Assembly: GCA_020350285.1 (NCBI GenBank)
Contig: CP070708.1
Location: 2,339,157-2,403,156, forward strand
Length of the DNA: 64,000 nucleotides
Source: Anaerolineaceae bacterium
GTDB lineage: Bacteria > Chloroflexota > Anaerolineae > Anaerolineales > E44-bin32
Direction: 5' to 3'
The translations under genes were made by a program, and so were the position numbers. This document shows, piece by piece, positions 18,567 to 28,158 of the stretch (position 1 is its first letter; each line of letters opens with the position of its first letter). Below the pieces are notes generated by a model, which made no database searches, was not told where the DNA came from, and saw only the letters and a list, made by a program, of their open reading frames with translations.

Positions 18567-21038
18567 ATGTTAGAAACAACGAACCGTGACGTCGAGGTGA
18601 GCGTGGAGGATTCAACCCCCGACGTGAGACCGCCTCTTCCGGAGGGGTTAGGTAGGATCGAATTAAGCGATAACGGACGTACGGTTCTAAGAAAGCGATA
18701 CCTTCGCCGTGGTGAGGATGGACAACCGATCGAGACGGCGGAGGAGATGCTGTGGCGAGTAGCCTTTCATGTAGCGGCAGCTGAGAAGGAATGGGGGGGA
18801 GATGTTCCTGCAGTGGCGCGCGATTTTTATGGATTACTTGCCGCCAAGCGCTTCTTGCCAAACTCACCAACCTTTACTGGAGCAGGAACGCCATTAGGGC
18901 AATTGGCAGCCTGCTTTGTGCTTCCGATCTCAGACGACATGGGACGTGACTCGGCTGGGATCTTCCAAACCCTTCGCGATGCCGCGTTGATCCAACAAAC
19001 GGGCGGCGGAAATGGTTTCTCATTCAGTCGTTTAAGACACAGAGGCTCTGTCGTCCACACCTCCGCTGGGCAAGCGACAGGACCAGTTGGGTTCTTGCGA
19101 GTTTATGACAAGGCATTTGGGGAAATTGCCCAAGGGGGCACAAGACGGGGCGCGAATATGGGGGTGCTTAGGGTAGATCATCCCGATATCCGCGATTTTA
19201 TCAGCTGTAAGACCGATGAGGACGCGATCACCAACTTTAATATCTCTGTTGGCGTCACCGATGAGTTTATGCAAGCGGTGAAAGATGATGGCACCTATAA
19301 TCTAGTCGCACCTCATACAAGTGAAATCATTGAAACTGTTCCCGCACGGGAAATCTTCGAATTGATTGTCAAGCATGCCCATAACAATGGTGAACCGGGT
19401 GTGCTGTTTCTCGACACTGCCAATCGCAGTAATCCACTGCCCCATATGTATGAATTGGAAGCGACCAATCCATGCGGTGAGCAGTTTCTAGGTCCATATG
19501 AGAATTGTTGTTTGGGCTCAATTAATCTGTCGCAACATGTCGGACCTGATAAAACGGTAGATTGGGTGAAACTGCGCGAGAGTGTGATTCTGGCAACTCG
19601 TTTCCTTGACAATGTGAATACAGTCAACACCTATGTTCCTGCTCTGCCTCAACTCCAGGAAGCTGCCCAAAGGGCTCGGCGCATTGGCTTGGGAATCATG
19701 GGTCTGGGTGACCTCATGTACCATGTCGGTGTCAGATACGGATCTGAAGATGCGCAAGAGTTTGCAGCTCAAGTGATGGAATTCATTCGTTATCACTGTA
19801 TCTTGACTAGCATTGAGTTGGCCAAGGAACGCGGTTCTTTCCCGGCTATCGAAGGCAGCATCTATGATCCGGATAATCTTGATTGGAATCCACCGCAACC
19901 CCTCTCACCCTACAACGAGGATTACGGTCGACCTCTTCTCGACTGGAGCAAAGTAATTGATGGCATCCGAAACAATGGCCTGCGGAATGCAGCTCAAACC
20001 ACTATCGCTCCGACTGGAACAATCGCAACTGTTGCTGGCTGCGAAGGGTATGGTTGTGAACCAGTATTTGCCTTAGCCTACTACCGGAACGTTGATGACA
20101 ACGGAAAAAATCTGCGTTTGACATACATCAGCCCTCTTTTTGAACAGGCCATGATAGACGCCGGTTTAGATGATGAGACGCTGGATCAGATTATCGATCA
20201 GGTGATGGCAAGCGGTTCTTGCCAAGATATAGATGAGATCCCGGAACACATTCGAGATGTTTTCGTCGTCTCGCAAGATATCAGTGCCGAAGAACATGTG
20301 CGTATGCAAGCTTCGCTCCAAGCATTTGTCGATAACAGTTTGAGCAAAACGATTAATTTCCCCTCCAATGCGAGCGAAGACGACATCGCACGGACATACA
20401 TGCTCGCTTGGGATTTAGGTTGTAAAGGTTTAACGGTTTATGTGACTGGATCGAGGAAGAAGGTGGTCCTTGAAACCCAAGCGACGGTTGAAGGAAGGAT
20501 GGTGCCGCGAGCCCCAGCTCAGTTGCATATGTGGCTGGAAGGCAAGAAACCACGTCCTGCAAGATTAGAAGGCAGCACTTACCACGTCAGCACACCTCTA
20601 GGTAAAGCGTTCGTCACAGTAAACCATAATGGGACCGGTCAACCGTTTGAGGTTTTCATCACGACTGCGAAGGCAGGTTCCGCAACGGCTGCTGTGTCAG
20701 AAGCGATCGGAAGGATGATCTCTTACATCCTGCGGGTAGCTTCCCCCGTTTCCCCACGAGATCGTTTAGCTGAAGTGGTCCGCCAGTTAGCAGGTATCGG
20801 CGGTGGTCGTCCACTTGGTTTTGGTCCGAATCGAGTGCTTTCTCTTCCGGACGGTCTGGCACAAGCGCTCGCGGCATACTTGGGTGATACCCCTGAGATC
20901 GGAGCAGAGTTGATTTCTCTCCACGAAGACCCCTCACCCATGCAGATTGGTGATCTCTGTCCAGAATGCGGTGCCGGTGCTGTGGTCAGGGAAGAGGGTT
21001 GCCGGAAGTGTTACGCATGTGGTTTTAGTGAGTGTTAG
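18567..21038 (+). CDS. nrdJ: Adenosylcobalamin-dependent (class II) ribonucleotide reductase
   Basis: Reduces ribonucleotides with a B12-generated thiyl radical, independent of oxygen. The active-site loop [16 protein letters not shown] carries the conserved N-x-C-x-E arrangement. [35 protein letters not shown] and [14 protein letters not shown] are family motifs. The C-terminal zinc-ribbon with CPECG...[12 protein letters not shown] is the redox tail that reloads the active site. Length 823. It lies 64 bases after nrdR, presumably on the same transcript. No cobalamin riboswitch was recognised upstream. Confidence 0.95.
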   Translation: MLETTNRDVEVSVEDSTPDVRPPLPEGLGRIELSDNGRTVLRKRYLRRGEDGQPIETAEEMLWRVAFHVAAAEKEWGGDVPAVARDFYGLLAAKRFLPNSPTFTGAGTPLGQLAACFVLPISDDMGRDSAGIFQTLRDAALIQQTGGGNGFSFSRLRHRGSVVHTSAGQATGPVGFLRVYDKAFGEIAQGGTRRGANMGVLRVDHPDIRDFISCKTDEDAITNFNISVGVTDEFMQAVKDDGTYNLVAPHTSEIIETVPAREIFELIVKHAHNNGEPGVLFLDTANRSNPLPHMYELEATNPCGEQFLGPYENCCLGSINLSQHVGPDKTVDWVKLRESVILATRFLDNVNTVNTYVPALPQLQEAAQRARRIGLGIMGLGDLMYHVGVRYGSEDAQEFAAQVMEFIRYHCILTSIELAKERGSFPAIEGSIYDPDNLDWNPPQPLSPYNEDYGRPLLDWSKVIDGIRNNGLRNAAQTTIAPTGTIATVAGCEGYGCEPVFALAYYRNVDDNGKNLRLTYISPLFEQAMIDAGLDDETLDQIIDQVMASGSCQDIDEIPEHIRDVFVVSQDISAEEHVRMQASLQAFVDNSLSKTINFPSNASEDDIARTYMLAWDLGCKGLTVYVTGSRKKVVLETQATVEGRMVPRAPAQLHMWLEGKKPRPARLEGSTYHVSTPLGKAFVTVNHNGTGQPFEVFITTAKAGSATAAVSEAIGRMISYILRVASPVSPRDRLAEVVRQLAGIGGGRPLGFGPNRVLSLPDGLAQALAAYLGDTPEIGAELISLHEDPSPMQIGDLCPECGAGAVVREEGCRKCYACGFSEC

Positions 21039-21101
21039 CTTTCGAGGCATCGTGAACGTAAACTTCCCGTTCCTGATGTAAAAACATATCGGCGCAACTA
21101 T

Positions 21102-21126
21102 GGCCCCTATGGGGTCTTTCATTTTC
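21102..21126 (+). terminator. Rho-independent terminator after nrdJ
   Basis: A 6-bp stem GGCCCC/GGGGTC (one G-U pair) with a three-base loop is followed by the T-rich run TTTCATTTTC. Confidence 0.55.
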
Positions 21127-21222
21127 TGTGTTGATCTCATTACACTATGGATAATCTTCCGTACGAGGAGCTTCGGCTTTAGGAGTTCTCGCCCAGGTGG
21201 AGCTTAGAAGGAGGCAACCGGG

Positions 21223-21864
21223 ATGGCAAAGCATTTCGTGCTTGTAGCCGGCAATATCAGCTCTGGTAAGACATCGCTCACCGAATGTTTGGGAAGGCGG
21301 CTTGGGTGGATTACAGCATACGAGTCGGTGGTTGATAATCCCTACCTATCTGATTTTTATGCAGATATGAAGACATGGGCTTTTCATTTACAAATCTTCT
21401 TCCTCGGTCACCGTGCTGAACAGCATATGACCCTCTCGCGTGCCCCTCAGTCAGCGATCATCGATCGATCAATCTATGAGGACGCAGAGATATTCTCACG
21501 TGCAGCCTTGAATTTAGGAACGATCACGGAACGAGATTACCAAACTTACCGTCAAGTATTTGATCTTATTGTCGAATCACTGGCTTTACCGGATCTACTT
21601 ATATACCTCTGGGCACCGGTAGAAGTGTTGTTGGATCGAATAAAGGATCGTGGTCGTGATATGGAAATGGTAATTGATGAAGATTATTTAAAATTACTTG
21701 ATTCGTATTACCAGGAATGGATGGCTGGTTTCGATCTTTGCCCGGTGCTCAGCATACGGACAGACGACTTGGATTTTGTCCATAAGCCCCAACACCTCGA
21801 AATCGTTATTGAACGAATCCGCGACAAACTACTCGGCAGAGAGGAAATTGAGTTTCCGGTTTAA
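21223..21864 (+). CDS. Deoxynucleoside kinase (dGK/dAK family)
   Basis: Phosphorylates deoxynucleosides for salvage. The P-loop VAGNISSGKTSL (residues 8-19), the DRS-type catalytic region IIDRSIYEDAEIF and the LID arginines (IKDRGRDMEM) identify the deoxyguanosine/deoxyadenosine kinase family. Length 213 is normal. The start at 21223 is preceded by AGAAGGAGG. Next to nrdR-nrdJ it forms a dNTP-supply group, though it probably has its own transcript. Substrate preference cannot be read from the sequence. Confidence 0.88.
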   Translation: MAKHFVLVAGNISSGKTSLTECLGRRLGWITAYESVVDNPYLSDFYADMKTWAFHLQIFFLGHRAEQHMTLSRAPQSAIIDRSIYEDAEIFSRAALNLGTITERDYQTYRQVFDLIVESLALPDLLIYLWAPVEVLLDRIKDRGRDMEMVIDEDYLKLLDSYYQEWMAGFDLCPVLSIRTDDLDFVHKPQHLEIVIERIRDKLLGREEIEFPV

Positions 21865-21923
21865 TAGTGCCTTCTTTACTTAGCTCAATTTTGATGTAGA
21901 TATTCCTTCCAAGGTAAATTCAT

Positions 21924-22041
21924 AAGGCACCTCGGCACCAAGGCACTTGGGCACCTGGGATATTTTCCAATTTGTACCAAAGAAAAGGAGTGACCCATTA
22001 GAAGCCCGGTGCCTTTTTTCCCTCGTGCCCAGGTGCCCCTC
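21924..22041. repeat. GGCACC inverted-repeat element, copy 1
   Basis: A left arm with several GGCACC/GGCAC units (21924-21960) is mirrored by a right arm with GGTGCC and GTGCCCAGGTGCCCC (22006-22041), around a roughly 45-base AT-rich spacer. A second copy lies at 44220-44332. The left arm is built from the words GGCACCAAGGCAC. It fills most of the gap between the kinase gene and the exported protein. Confidence 0.7.
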
Positions 22042-22046
22042 TTTCA

Positions 22047-22071
22047 CTAATCCCTGATCCCTAATCCCTTG
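22047..22071. repeat. GGGATTAGGGATC-type repeat, copy 1
   Basis: The complement of this stretch reads CAAGGGATTAGGGATC and continues with the same word, nearly matching 52031-52060. It is a short tandem of the 7-8 base word GGGAT(T/C)A found in two distant intergenic sites. Confidence 0.6.
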
Positions 22072-22199
22072 TCCTCAACTTACAATCCCCCGATTCAATA
22101 TCCAACTGGCAGAAATAATTTACCTCCTTTTTACATCCCCACTACAGTCAGATTGCCTGTTTCCTTTACTTTTTATGCAACCAGAGTATGGAGGTTGAC

Positions 22200-23357
22200 A
22201 TGCAAGCCAAACTAAGAAATGCATTAATGTTGGTCGTAATCCTCTCGTTGGCGTTTATCGGTGTTGCCTATGCTGAGGAAGACAGGCCACAGGATCGGAT
22301 ACGGGTTGCAGGCGAGATCCTTTGGGTTGATTTGCGCGCGAGTGCCTTTGGTCTCCACGCACGAAGTGGGGAGGAGTACCGTTTTAAGGTGGATCGTAGC
22401 ACCCATTTCCGCAGCCCTGATGGCTCAGTGAAGGAACTCTCGGATCTGGAAGCCGGTATGCGAGCACTTGTTGTTGGCTTCCGAGGTGAAGAGGGGTTGA
22501 TCGCTCGTTTGGTGGTCGCGGCCAAAGCGAAACCTCGACCGGAGCGGGTAAGGGTCGTTGGTGAGATCACAGGTATCGCAACAGCTTCTGCCTCCTTCAG
22601 TTTAGAGAAACGGAACGGTGATGTGCTCACGATCCTGACCACAGAGCGAACGAGTTTCCGAAGTCGTAATGGATCGATCCAAGGCATCGAGGACTTGGAG
22701 ATCGGGATGATCGCCTTGGTGATCGGGATAAAACAAGAGGACGGCAGCATTGAGGCCTTGATCGTGGCCGCAGGGCATAAAGAAGACATTCCAGAGAATC
22801 TGAGACGCTTCAAAGGAGAGATCACTGATGTTGATCCTGGTCAGGGGGTCTTCACCCTACGGACGGCCGAAGCTGGGTCTGTAATCTTCCATACCGGTGA
22901 GCGGACTCGCTTTATCAGCAGGGACGGATCGGTAACGAACATCGATAATCTGAAAATCGGTATGACCGCTTCAGTCGGCGCGTTGGAGAAGGAAGATGGG
23001 TTATTCGCCTTACTTGTGGCAGTTGGGATGCCCACGGATCCACCGGAACGTGTATGGGGCAGGGGGACGATTATCGATCTCGGAGATCGCGTTTTCACGA
23101 TCGAAACGGGAGATGGCTCCGAGATGACGTTCTTCGTTGACAGCTCAACACGTTACCGATCTCGAGACGGGAGTGTCAATGGCTTCGAGGATCTTCAAGT
23201 GGGGATGTTTACCGTCGTAGGTGCCGTGAACCTTGAGGATGGACAACTAAAAGCAGTGTTTGTAGGTGTTGTCGGAGCCTCAACCGAAAGATCAGTCGAT
23301 ACCGAGTATCGTCCAATGCAGCCTGATAGAGATGTGGTGGTACCGATCGGTCCATAG
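22200..23357 (+). CDS. Exported protein with four DUF5666-like repeats
   Basis: A 385-residue protein with an N-terminal signal sequence (hydrophobic ALMLVVILSLAFIGVAYA, cleavage likely after AYA). Four repeats of about 75-80 residues follow, each with a beta-rich first half (V.GEI..VD....FTL), a motif T.FRSRDGSV, then LE.GM.ALVVG. This resembles DUF5666, an OB-like domain of unknown function. The ATG at 22200 is chosen because GGAGGT directly precedes it, over an ATG at 22188. No enzyme motif is visible. It could bind ligands or polymers outside the cell; that is inference. Confidence 0.75.
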   Translation: MQAKLRNALMLVVILSLAFIGVAYAEEDRPQDRIRVAGEILWVDLRASAFGLHARSGEEYRFKVDRSTHFRSPDGSVKELSDLEAGMRALVVGFRGEEGLIARLVVAAKAKPRPERVRVVGEITGIATASASFSLEKRNGDVLTILTTERTSFRSRNGSIQGIEDLEIGMIALVIGIKQEDGSIEALIVAAGHKEDIPENLRRFKGEITDVDPGQGVFTLRTAEAGSVIFHTGERTRFISRDGSVTNIDNLKIGMTASVGALEKEDGLFALLVAVGMPTDPPERVWGRGTIIDLGDRVFTIETGDGSEMTFFVDSSTRYRSRDGSVNGFEDLQVGMFTVVGAVNLEDGQLKAVFVGVVGASTERSVDTEYRPMQPDRDVVVPIGP

Positions 23358-23438
23358 ATGTGAACGGATGTGTGGCTATCAAGCTATAACAACATATCAA
23401 TACTCAATTTTTGGGATGTGGAGTCTGGCTTCCACCAT

Positions 23439-23466
23439 GTAGGGGCGGTTCGCGAACCGCCCCTAC
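23439..23466. repeat. 28-bp GTAGGGGC palindrome
   Basis: A perfect 28-bp palindrome with half-site GTAGGGGCGGTTCG. It is one of four 28-bp members in this window of a family with 14-bp arms (others at 45226, 53895 and 57569). Confidence 0.85.
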
Positions 23467-23518
23467 GTTTTCATGGGTGTTAATGGAAATAACGCTAATG
23501 ACTCTTGTATAGTTTCTT

Positions 23519-23591
23519 GTAGGGGCAATTCATGCCGTCTCGCACCGGCGTGCCGCCGTTTCTCGCGGCACGAACGGTGAATTGCCCCTAC
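23519..23591. repeat. 73-bp GTAGGGGC inverted-repeat element, copy 1
   Basis: 14-bp terminal inverted repeats (GTAGGGGCAATTCA and its complement) flank a 45-bp core containing an inner hairpin CGTGCCGC/GCGGCACG. Copies of exactly the same length occur at 54014-54086 (reverse orientation) and 57623-57695. Confidence 0.85.
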
Positions 23592-23681
23592 ATTCGAATT
23601 GTCCGGTTGGACGTTGCCTTCACATCATATCTATTTATCAGCTGATATGTATAACTTAGAATAACCTTCATGTCTTATAAG

Positions 23682-24542
23682 TTATAACTTTCCTGAGAGT
23701 CGTTCCCAAGTACTTTTAATTAACTGAGCATCGACATCCATATCCTTAGGGCTTTCACAGAGGATCCGTCCATGGCAGTTGAGATCGTTTAAGGCACGTA
23801 AAAGATCTTCAAGGTTGAAATCAGAATCTGCAAGCATCAGGTGGTTGCGCTCACCCTTCGGACCGTATTCAATGCCAGAAAGATGACAGTGCAAACGTTG
23901 CATGGCATCAATCCCTAGGGCTTCCCTGTATTTGGTCAAGAGCTCGCACCACTCAGCATACGAATTTGTTGAGCCATCACCGGAGCGGGCGTGTAAATGA
24001 GCAAAGTCGAGACATGGCTCAACGCCGTCAATCTCCTTGGAGAAGATCAAAGTGTCTTCGAGCGATCCTATCATGGCACCTTTGCCCATCGTTTCTGGAC
24101 GTAATGTGATCATAATGCCAGAAAACCTGAGTTCTTCAATACAGCCACGCAGTCTGGGGACGGCAACTTCGAGAGCTTTCTCTGGAGTTCCACCAAAATA
24201 CGAACCCGGATGAAAGATGATATCTGTTGCTCCGGCGAGGTGACCAAACCGAGATGCGTCCATTAATCGCTTCCGACTCCTGGGCCACTCCTCGTGATCC
24301 GCGTTGAGATTAATGTAGTAAGGGGCATGCACACTGATATGGACACCTGCCTCTTTCGCTGTTTGAGCGATCTTGAGACAGGTCTCCTCCGAGACGCGTA
24401 CGGAACGAACCCACCCTAATTCGAAAGCCGTCAAGCCCTGATCCGCCAGGTGCAAAATAGCACCTACCGATCCTCCGGGTTTTGCTGGCGTCGAGCGCGG
24501 TGAACCGACAGTTCCGAAGTGGAAAATTGGTGTTTGACTCAT
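23682..24542 (-). CDS. Endonuclease IV/sugar-isomerase-like TIM-barrel protein
   Basis: A 286-residue TIM-barrel of the AP endonuclease 2 superfamily. Metal-site residues of endonuclease IV can be matched in order: SVHAPYYINL (His), IIFHPGSY (His), LRPETMG (Glu), CLDFAHLHAR (Asp and His), LHCHLSGIEYGPKGERNH (His, then Glu-x-x-His where the family usually has Asp-x-His) and ILCESP (Glu). It may repair abasic sites or be a sugar-phosphate isomerase; the altered Asp-x-His position keeps the function open. It ends the minus-strand run 40 bases behind the histidine kinase gene. Confidence 0.78.
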   Translation of the reverse strand: MSQTPIFHFGTVGSPRSTPAKPGGSVGAILHLADQGLTAFELGWVRSVRVSEETCLKIAQTAKEAGVHISVHAPYYINLNADHEEWPRSRKRLMDASRFGHLAGATDIIFHPGSYFGGTPEKALEVAVPRLRGCIEELRFSGIMITLRPETMGKGAMIGSLEDTLIFSKEIDGVEPCLDFAHLHARSGDGSTNSYAEWCELLTKYREALGIDAMQRLHCHLSGIEYGPKGERNHLMLADSDFNLEDLLRALNDLNCHGRILCESPKDMDVDAQLIKSTWERLSGKL

Positions 24543-24582
24543 AGGCGCTATTCACTTTTAGGAACGCAGTGGTTAATGGTAA

Positions 24583-27138
24583 CTATTCTTCTTTACGAAG
24601 CGATCCTGTCTTGGGAGTAGGCTCGCGGGGTAGAGAGAAGTAGAAGGTGCTCCCCTTGTCTTCCTCACTCTCTACCCAAATGTGACCACCGTGCTGTTCA
24701 ATGACGGTCTTGGCCAAGGCTAAGCCTAGGCCTGTGCCCTCAATCGGGTTATCGGGGTCCTCCACGTTGATGCGACCGCGGAAAAGGTGTTCGAAGACAC
24801 GTGATATCTCATCTTCCGGAATACCAGGACCATTATCATTTACGCTGATGGTTGCCTGTTCGTCATCCCACTTAACACCGATCTTGATTTCCCCTTCCGG
24901 TTTTGTGAACTTGATTGCGTTGCTTAAGAGATTACTCATCACGGAATTCAATCGACTCGGATCACCCATAAGCAACAGAGATTCATCAGGTGGCTCGTAA
25001 ATGATCTTATGTTTTTGTGCTTCCGCGAGAGGCCGCAGATCTTCAATTGCACGACGGATGAGATCATTAACCTGACAGGGCTCATAAATCACATTGGCCG
25101 TGGATTCGACCCTGATCGTCTCCAGGAGAGCGGTAATCAAATTTGTCATGCTCTCAGTGGCTCGTTGCATCATACTCAGCGCTCTTCGCTGCTGATCATT
25201 CAGTGGAGCATCATAGAGCAGATCAGCACCCAAGCGGATCGCGTTGAGAGGATTTTTTAAATCATGTGCTGCGGTGCCCAGCAGTTGAGACCTCATGCGA
25301 TCGATTTGTTTCAGGGCTGTGATGTCTTGCATGACAGCCACGCGACCGACATCGGTCACCTCGCTGATCGTCGAAAAGAGAATGCGCTCGGTAGGTGTGG
25401 TAATCTCTTGGCTGGTGGGGAGACTGATCTCCTGATCCATCAGCATATCACCGAGAGGGTGTCCCGCAAAGACCTCAGATGCCATGCGACCTGCAGCACG
25501 GTCGGGGTTGAGACGGAAAGCTTGCCCAGCGGCTTGATTGATAAGGATAATTCGACCCAAAGTGTCTGTAAGCACAACCGAGTCTACTGTCTCAACCAGT
25601 GTCGCTTCAAGTCGACTCCGCTCTTCAGCCACGCGCTGGAACAAGGTAGCGTTATCAACAGCGATAGCGGCCCAAGAAGCGACGGAAAAGAGGACTTGTT
25701 GATCGCCCTCTGTAAAGGCTCCTCGTGGGTGGTTAATCGCTTCGATAACACCAAGGACCTCGCCGCGCCTTTCCATGGGAACACAGAGCACAGAAGTCGT
25801 AAGCAGTCCTGTTTGGCCGTCGATCGCACTTTGATATAAAGGATTAGCCCGGACATCGTTCACGATCAGAGGACGTTGATTGCGGGTTACCCATCCAGCG
25901 ATACCTTCTTCAATGCGGATCGCCACATCCCGGATACGAAGATGCCTGCCTCCGCTTGCCTTGAGCACCAATTTTTCGCCCAGTTCGTCCAAGAGGAAGA
26001 GAACACAAGCTTCAACATCAAGCAGACGTTGTGTATGCAACATGGCGTTCTCGAGAGCGGCCTCCAATTCGAGGGTGGAGGTCATCTCACGCCCGATCTC
26101 ACCCAAGACCTGCAGTTGGCTTGCTCTCGATTCAGCCGTTTCGAGGTGGATAGCATCCTGGAAACCGACCGCACCGATATTGATGATCGCTTGTGCGAGA
26201 TCCATTTCCTGCTCATTGATCTGTCTGCCAGGTCTGTTGTACAGCATACGTACAATGCCCAAGGCTTGATTCCGTGTTGCAAGCGGGAAGATCGCAGCTG
26301 CAAAGAAGCCCTCATTCTCCAACATGGCGATGTCTTTCGCTGAGCCCACGGGGGGTACGAGGCTTAGGTTTTGTGGCAACAAATCTTTCAAGACCTTCTT
26401 GTGGACCGGGTATTCGGGAAGCGAGTCACCCTCTTGTGACATAACAGTCGGTTGCATTGATTTATCCAATTGCTGACTGAAGCGACTCGTATGACCGTTT
26501 GACTCATCAAAGACCATCACCTCGCAAAAATCGGCGGAGGTTGCCTTCAGCAGGTGAGCCGCAGTTTGACGGATAGCTTCCTGTCGGTCGCGTGTACCTG
26601 TGATGGCGTGGCTGGCTTCGTAGAGCAAGGACAATTTGTGGAAAGTATACGTTTGACTGGCTGATTCGCGAGCGAGGAGGAGAGTCTCGGCTATTCGCGT
26701 GGCGAGGACTTCAAGTGTCGCGAGTTCCTCGTCGCCATATGTTTCCTGATCTTCCCTGCCAACGAAGAGCAGGCCAACTGTTTGTCCACCGGTGATACAA
26801 GGTGCACAAGCCACGATCCCAGGAGCGAGGGGCAAGGAGAGTGCCTTGTAATTCTGGTCTGTTCCGATCGCGCGATGATTCGCTAAGACTGTCCTGAGGA
26901 CGGGATCATCTGTGGAGGATGAAAGTCTCCCAAGGTTCCCCATTGGGATTCCAATAGCAAAACGAGGGATAAAGGAAATCTCAGCCTCGTCGTATTCATA
27001 CAGCGCGATGCGATCAGACCCCGTGAGCTTACCCGAAAGATTGAGCAAGCCGTTAATGATCTCCCCAGGACTATCGAAATCGAACGAAGTTGTGGCGGCC
27101 TTATATATGTTGCCTCGTGACGGATTAGACCCCATCAA
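24583..27138 (-). CDS. Cytosolic multi-GAF/PAS sensor histidine kinase
   Basis: An 851-residue hybrid-free histidine kinase. Order: GAF-like domains at about residues 25-155, 165-330 and 345-500, a PAS domain at about 505-610, a HisKA helix with the phospho-acceptor motif AAHDLKNPL near residue 625, then HATPase with NLLSNAIKF (N-box), DNGPGIPE (G1) and GTGLGLALAK (G2). No membrane helix is visible, so the signal is probably cytoplasmic. No response regulator gene is adjacent; the nearest is at 58671. The third GAF contains the typical EGIAGWV and PMERRGEVLGVIEAIN motifs. Confidence 0.92.
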   Translation of the reverse strand: MMGSNPSRGNIYKAATTSFDFDSPGEIINGLLNLSGKLTGSDRIALYEYDEAEISFIPRFAIGIPMGNLGRLSSSTDDPVLRTVLANHRAIGTDQNYKALSLPLAPGIVACAPCITGGQTVGLLFVGREDQETYGDEELATLEVLATRIAETLLLARESASQTYTFHKLSLLYEASHAITGTRDRQEAIRQTAAHLLKATSADFCEVMVFDESNGHTSRFSQQLDKSMQPTVMSQEGDSLPEYPVHKKVLKDLLPQNLSLVPPVGSAKDIAMLENEGFFAAAIFPLATRNQALGIVRMLYNRPGRQINEQEMDLAQAIINIGAVGFQDAIHLETAESRASQLQVLGEIGREMTSTLELEAALENAMLHTQRLLDVEACVLFLLDELGEKLVLKASGGRHLRIRDVAIRIEEGIAGWVTRNQRPLIVNDVRANPLYQSAIDGQTGLLTTSVLCVPMERRGEVLGVIEAINHPRGAFTEGDQQVLFSVASWAAIAVDNATLFQRVAEERSRLEATLVETVDSVVLTDTLGRIILINQAAGQAFRLNPDRAAGRMASEVFAGHPLGDMLMDQEISLPTSQEITTPTERILFSTISEVTDVGRVAVMQDITALKQIDRMRSQLLGTAAHDLKNPLNAIRLGADLLYDAPLNDQQRRALSMMQRATESMTNLITALLETIRVESTANVIYEPCQVNDLIRRAIEDLRPLAEAQKHKIIYEPPDESLLLMGDPSRLNSVMSNLLSNAIKFTKPEGEIKIGVKWDDEQATISVNDNGPGIPEDEISRVFEHLFRGRINVEDPDNPIEGTGLGLALAKTVIEQHGGHIWVESEEDKGSTFYFSLPREPTPKTGSLRKEE

Positions 27139-27216
27139 ATATCAACCTCATATCATTCCTAAATTTGTATAGAGCGAAAGCCTTTCAATCAAACCAGATC
27201 TCTGATAGCAAAGCCT

Positions 27217-27273
27217 CATAATGGGTGGCGCGTTAGCCTAGCGGCCACGGCTCTGCCCACCTCAGGCATTATG
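27217..27273 (-). other. Nested three-stem structured intergenic element
   Basis: Three nested complementary pairs lie between dgkA and the histidine kinase gene: CATAATG/CATTATG (27217-27223 with 27267-27273), GGTGG/CCACC (27224-27228 with 27257-27261) and AGCC/GGCT (27235-27238 with 27249-27252). There is no U-run, so it is not a plain terminator. It would sit about 80 nt upstream of the kinase start. I do not recognise it as a known RNA class. Confidence 0.4.
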
Positions 27274-27319
27274 GCATAGATCAATCATAGCTGCAATAAA
27301 TCCTTTGGGGGAGCGATTC

Positions 27320-27700
27320 TCAGCGACCGAGTTTGGTTAATAAGGGCGGGCCGAGAATCAACAACCCGATAACAGCTGCGGTAGCGGCTGAGATGAGAAC
27401 TCCAGCAGCTCCAACATCCTTTCCGACTCTCGCAAGGGGGTGCATCTTAGGGCTCGCGAGATCAACGACCGCTTCCAGAGCAGTGTTGAGGAATTCTGCT
27501 AACCAGACCAACCCAACAGCCAGGAGTAGAACTGCCCACTCACTTCGTTCGATTCGTAACCAGCTTCCCAAAACAATGACTCCCAATGTGGCAACGGCAT
27601 GAATCCAGGCGTTCCTCTGGGTCCGAAGGACATACCACCAGCCGGAGAAAGCATGATGAAATGCAACAATTCGGGAACGTGAACGTTTCGGCTCAGTCAT
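27320..27700 (-). CDS. dgkA: Diacylglycerol/undecaprenol kinase family protein
   Basis: Small integral membrane lipid kinase. The family signature is clear: EFLNTALEAVVDL followed by ARVGKDVGAAGVLISA, carrying the catalytic Glu and the Lys-Asp pair, with three membrane helices over 126 residues. In Gram-positive-type bacteria this family phosphorylates undecaprenol, feeding the lipid carrier used by MraY. The start at 27700 overlaps the ybeY stop (ATGA) and is preferred over an upstream ATG at 27766 within ybeY. Gene order pgpH-ybeY-dgkA matches the Firmicutes yqfF-yqfG-dgkA block. Confidence 0.88.
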   Translation of the reverse strand: MTEPKRSRSRIVAFHHAFSGWWYVLRTQRNAWIHAVATLGVIVLGSWLRIERSEWAVLLLAVGLVWLAEFLNTALEAVVDLASPKMHPLARVGKDVGAAGVLISAATAAVIGLLILGPPLLTKLGR

Positions 27701-28158
27701 ACATTTTCCTCCGGGAGCGTGATCTGGTATCCAAGTTTTGTAAAAATGGTCCGTTTCACAGCCCACATGTGGCTCCGCTCCTCTGGGTTTGTATGATCGT
27801 AACCTAACAGATGCAAGACCCCGTGGACGGTGAGAAGTGCGAGCTCGGCTTCTAAGGTATGACCAGCAGTTTTAGCTTGGATTGATGCAATGGGTATGGC
27901 AATGATCACATCACCATAATAAACATATCCTGTATCCGGATCATCGCTGCCGTCAGCGAAGGCAAGGACGTCCGTAGGTGCATCATGTCCCCTGTACTGC
28001 TTGTTTAACTCATGGATCGTTTCTTCGTCAGTGAGGACTATGGTAAGTTCCCCCGATGGAACATCTTCATGGGTAAGGACGCTGACAGCCACGGCGGGTA
28101 AACCAGAGAAGTCTTCTTCATACCTTTCATCGCAATGTAAATGCGTTTTGTAGCTCAT
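27697..28158 (-). CDS. ybeY: Endoribonuclease YbeY (rRNA maturation)
   Basis: Zinc-dependent endoribonuclease acting in 16S rRNA 3'-end maturation and ribosome quality control. The metal-binding motif HGVLHLLGYDH near residues 111-121 is complete. The N-terminal half carries LTDEETIHELNKQYRG and TDVLAF, also typical. Length 153 is normal. Coupled by 4-bp overlaps to both neighbours, pgpH upstream and dgkA downstream. Confidence 0.95.
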   Translation of the reverse strand: MSYKTHLHCDERYEEDFSGLPAVAVSVLTHEDVPSGELTIVLTDEETIHELNKQYRGHDAPTDVLAFADGSDDPDTGYVYYGDVIIAIPIASIQAKTAGHTLEAELALLTVHGVLHLLGYDHTNPEERSHMWAVKRTIFTKLGYQITLPEENV

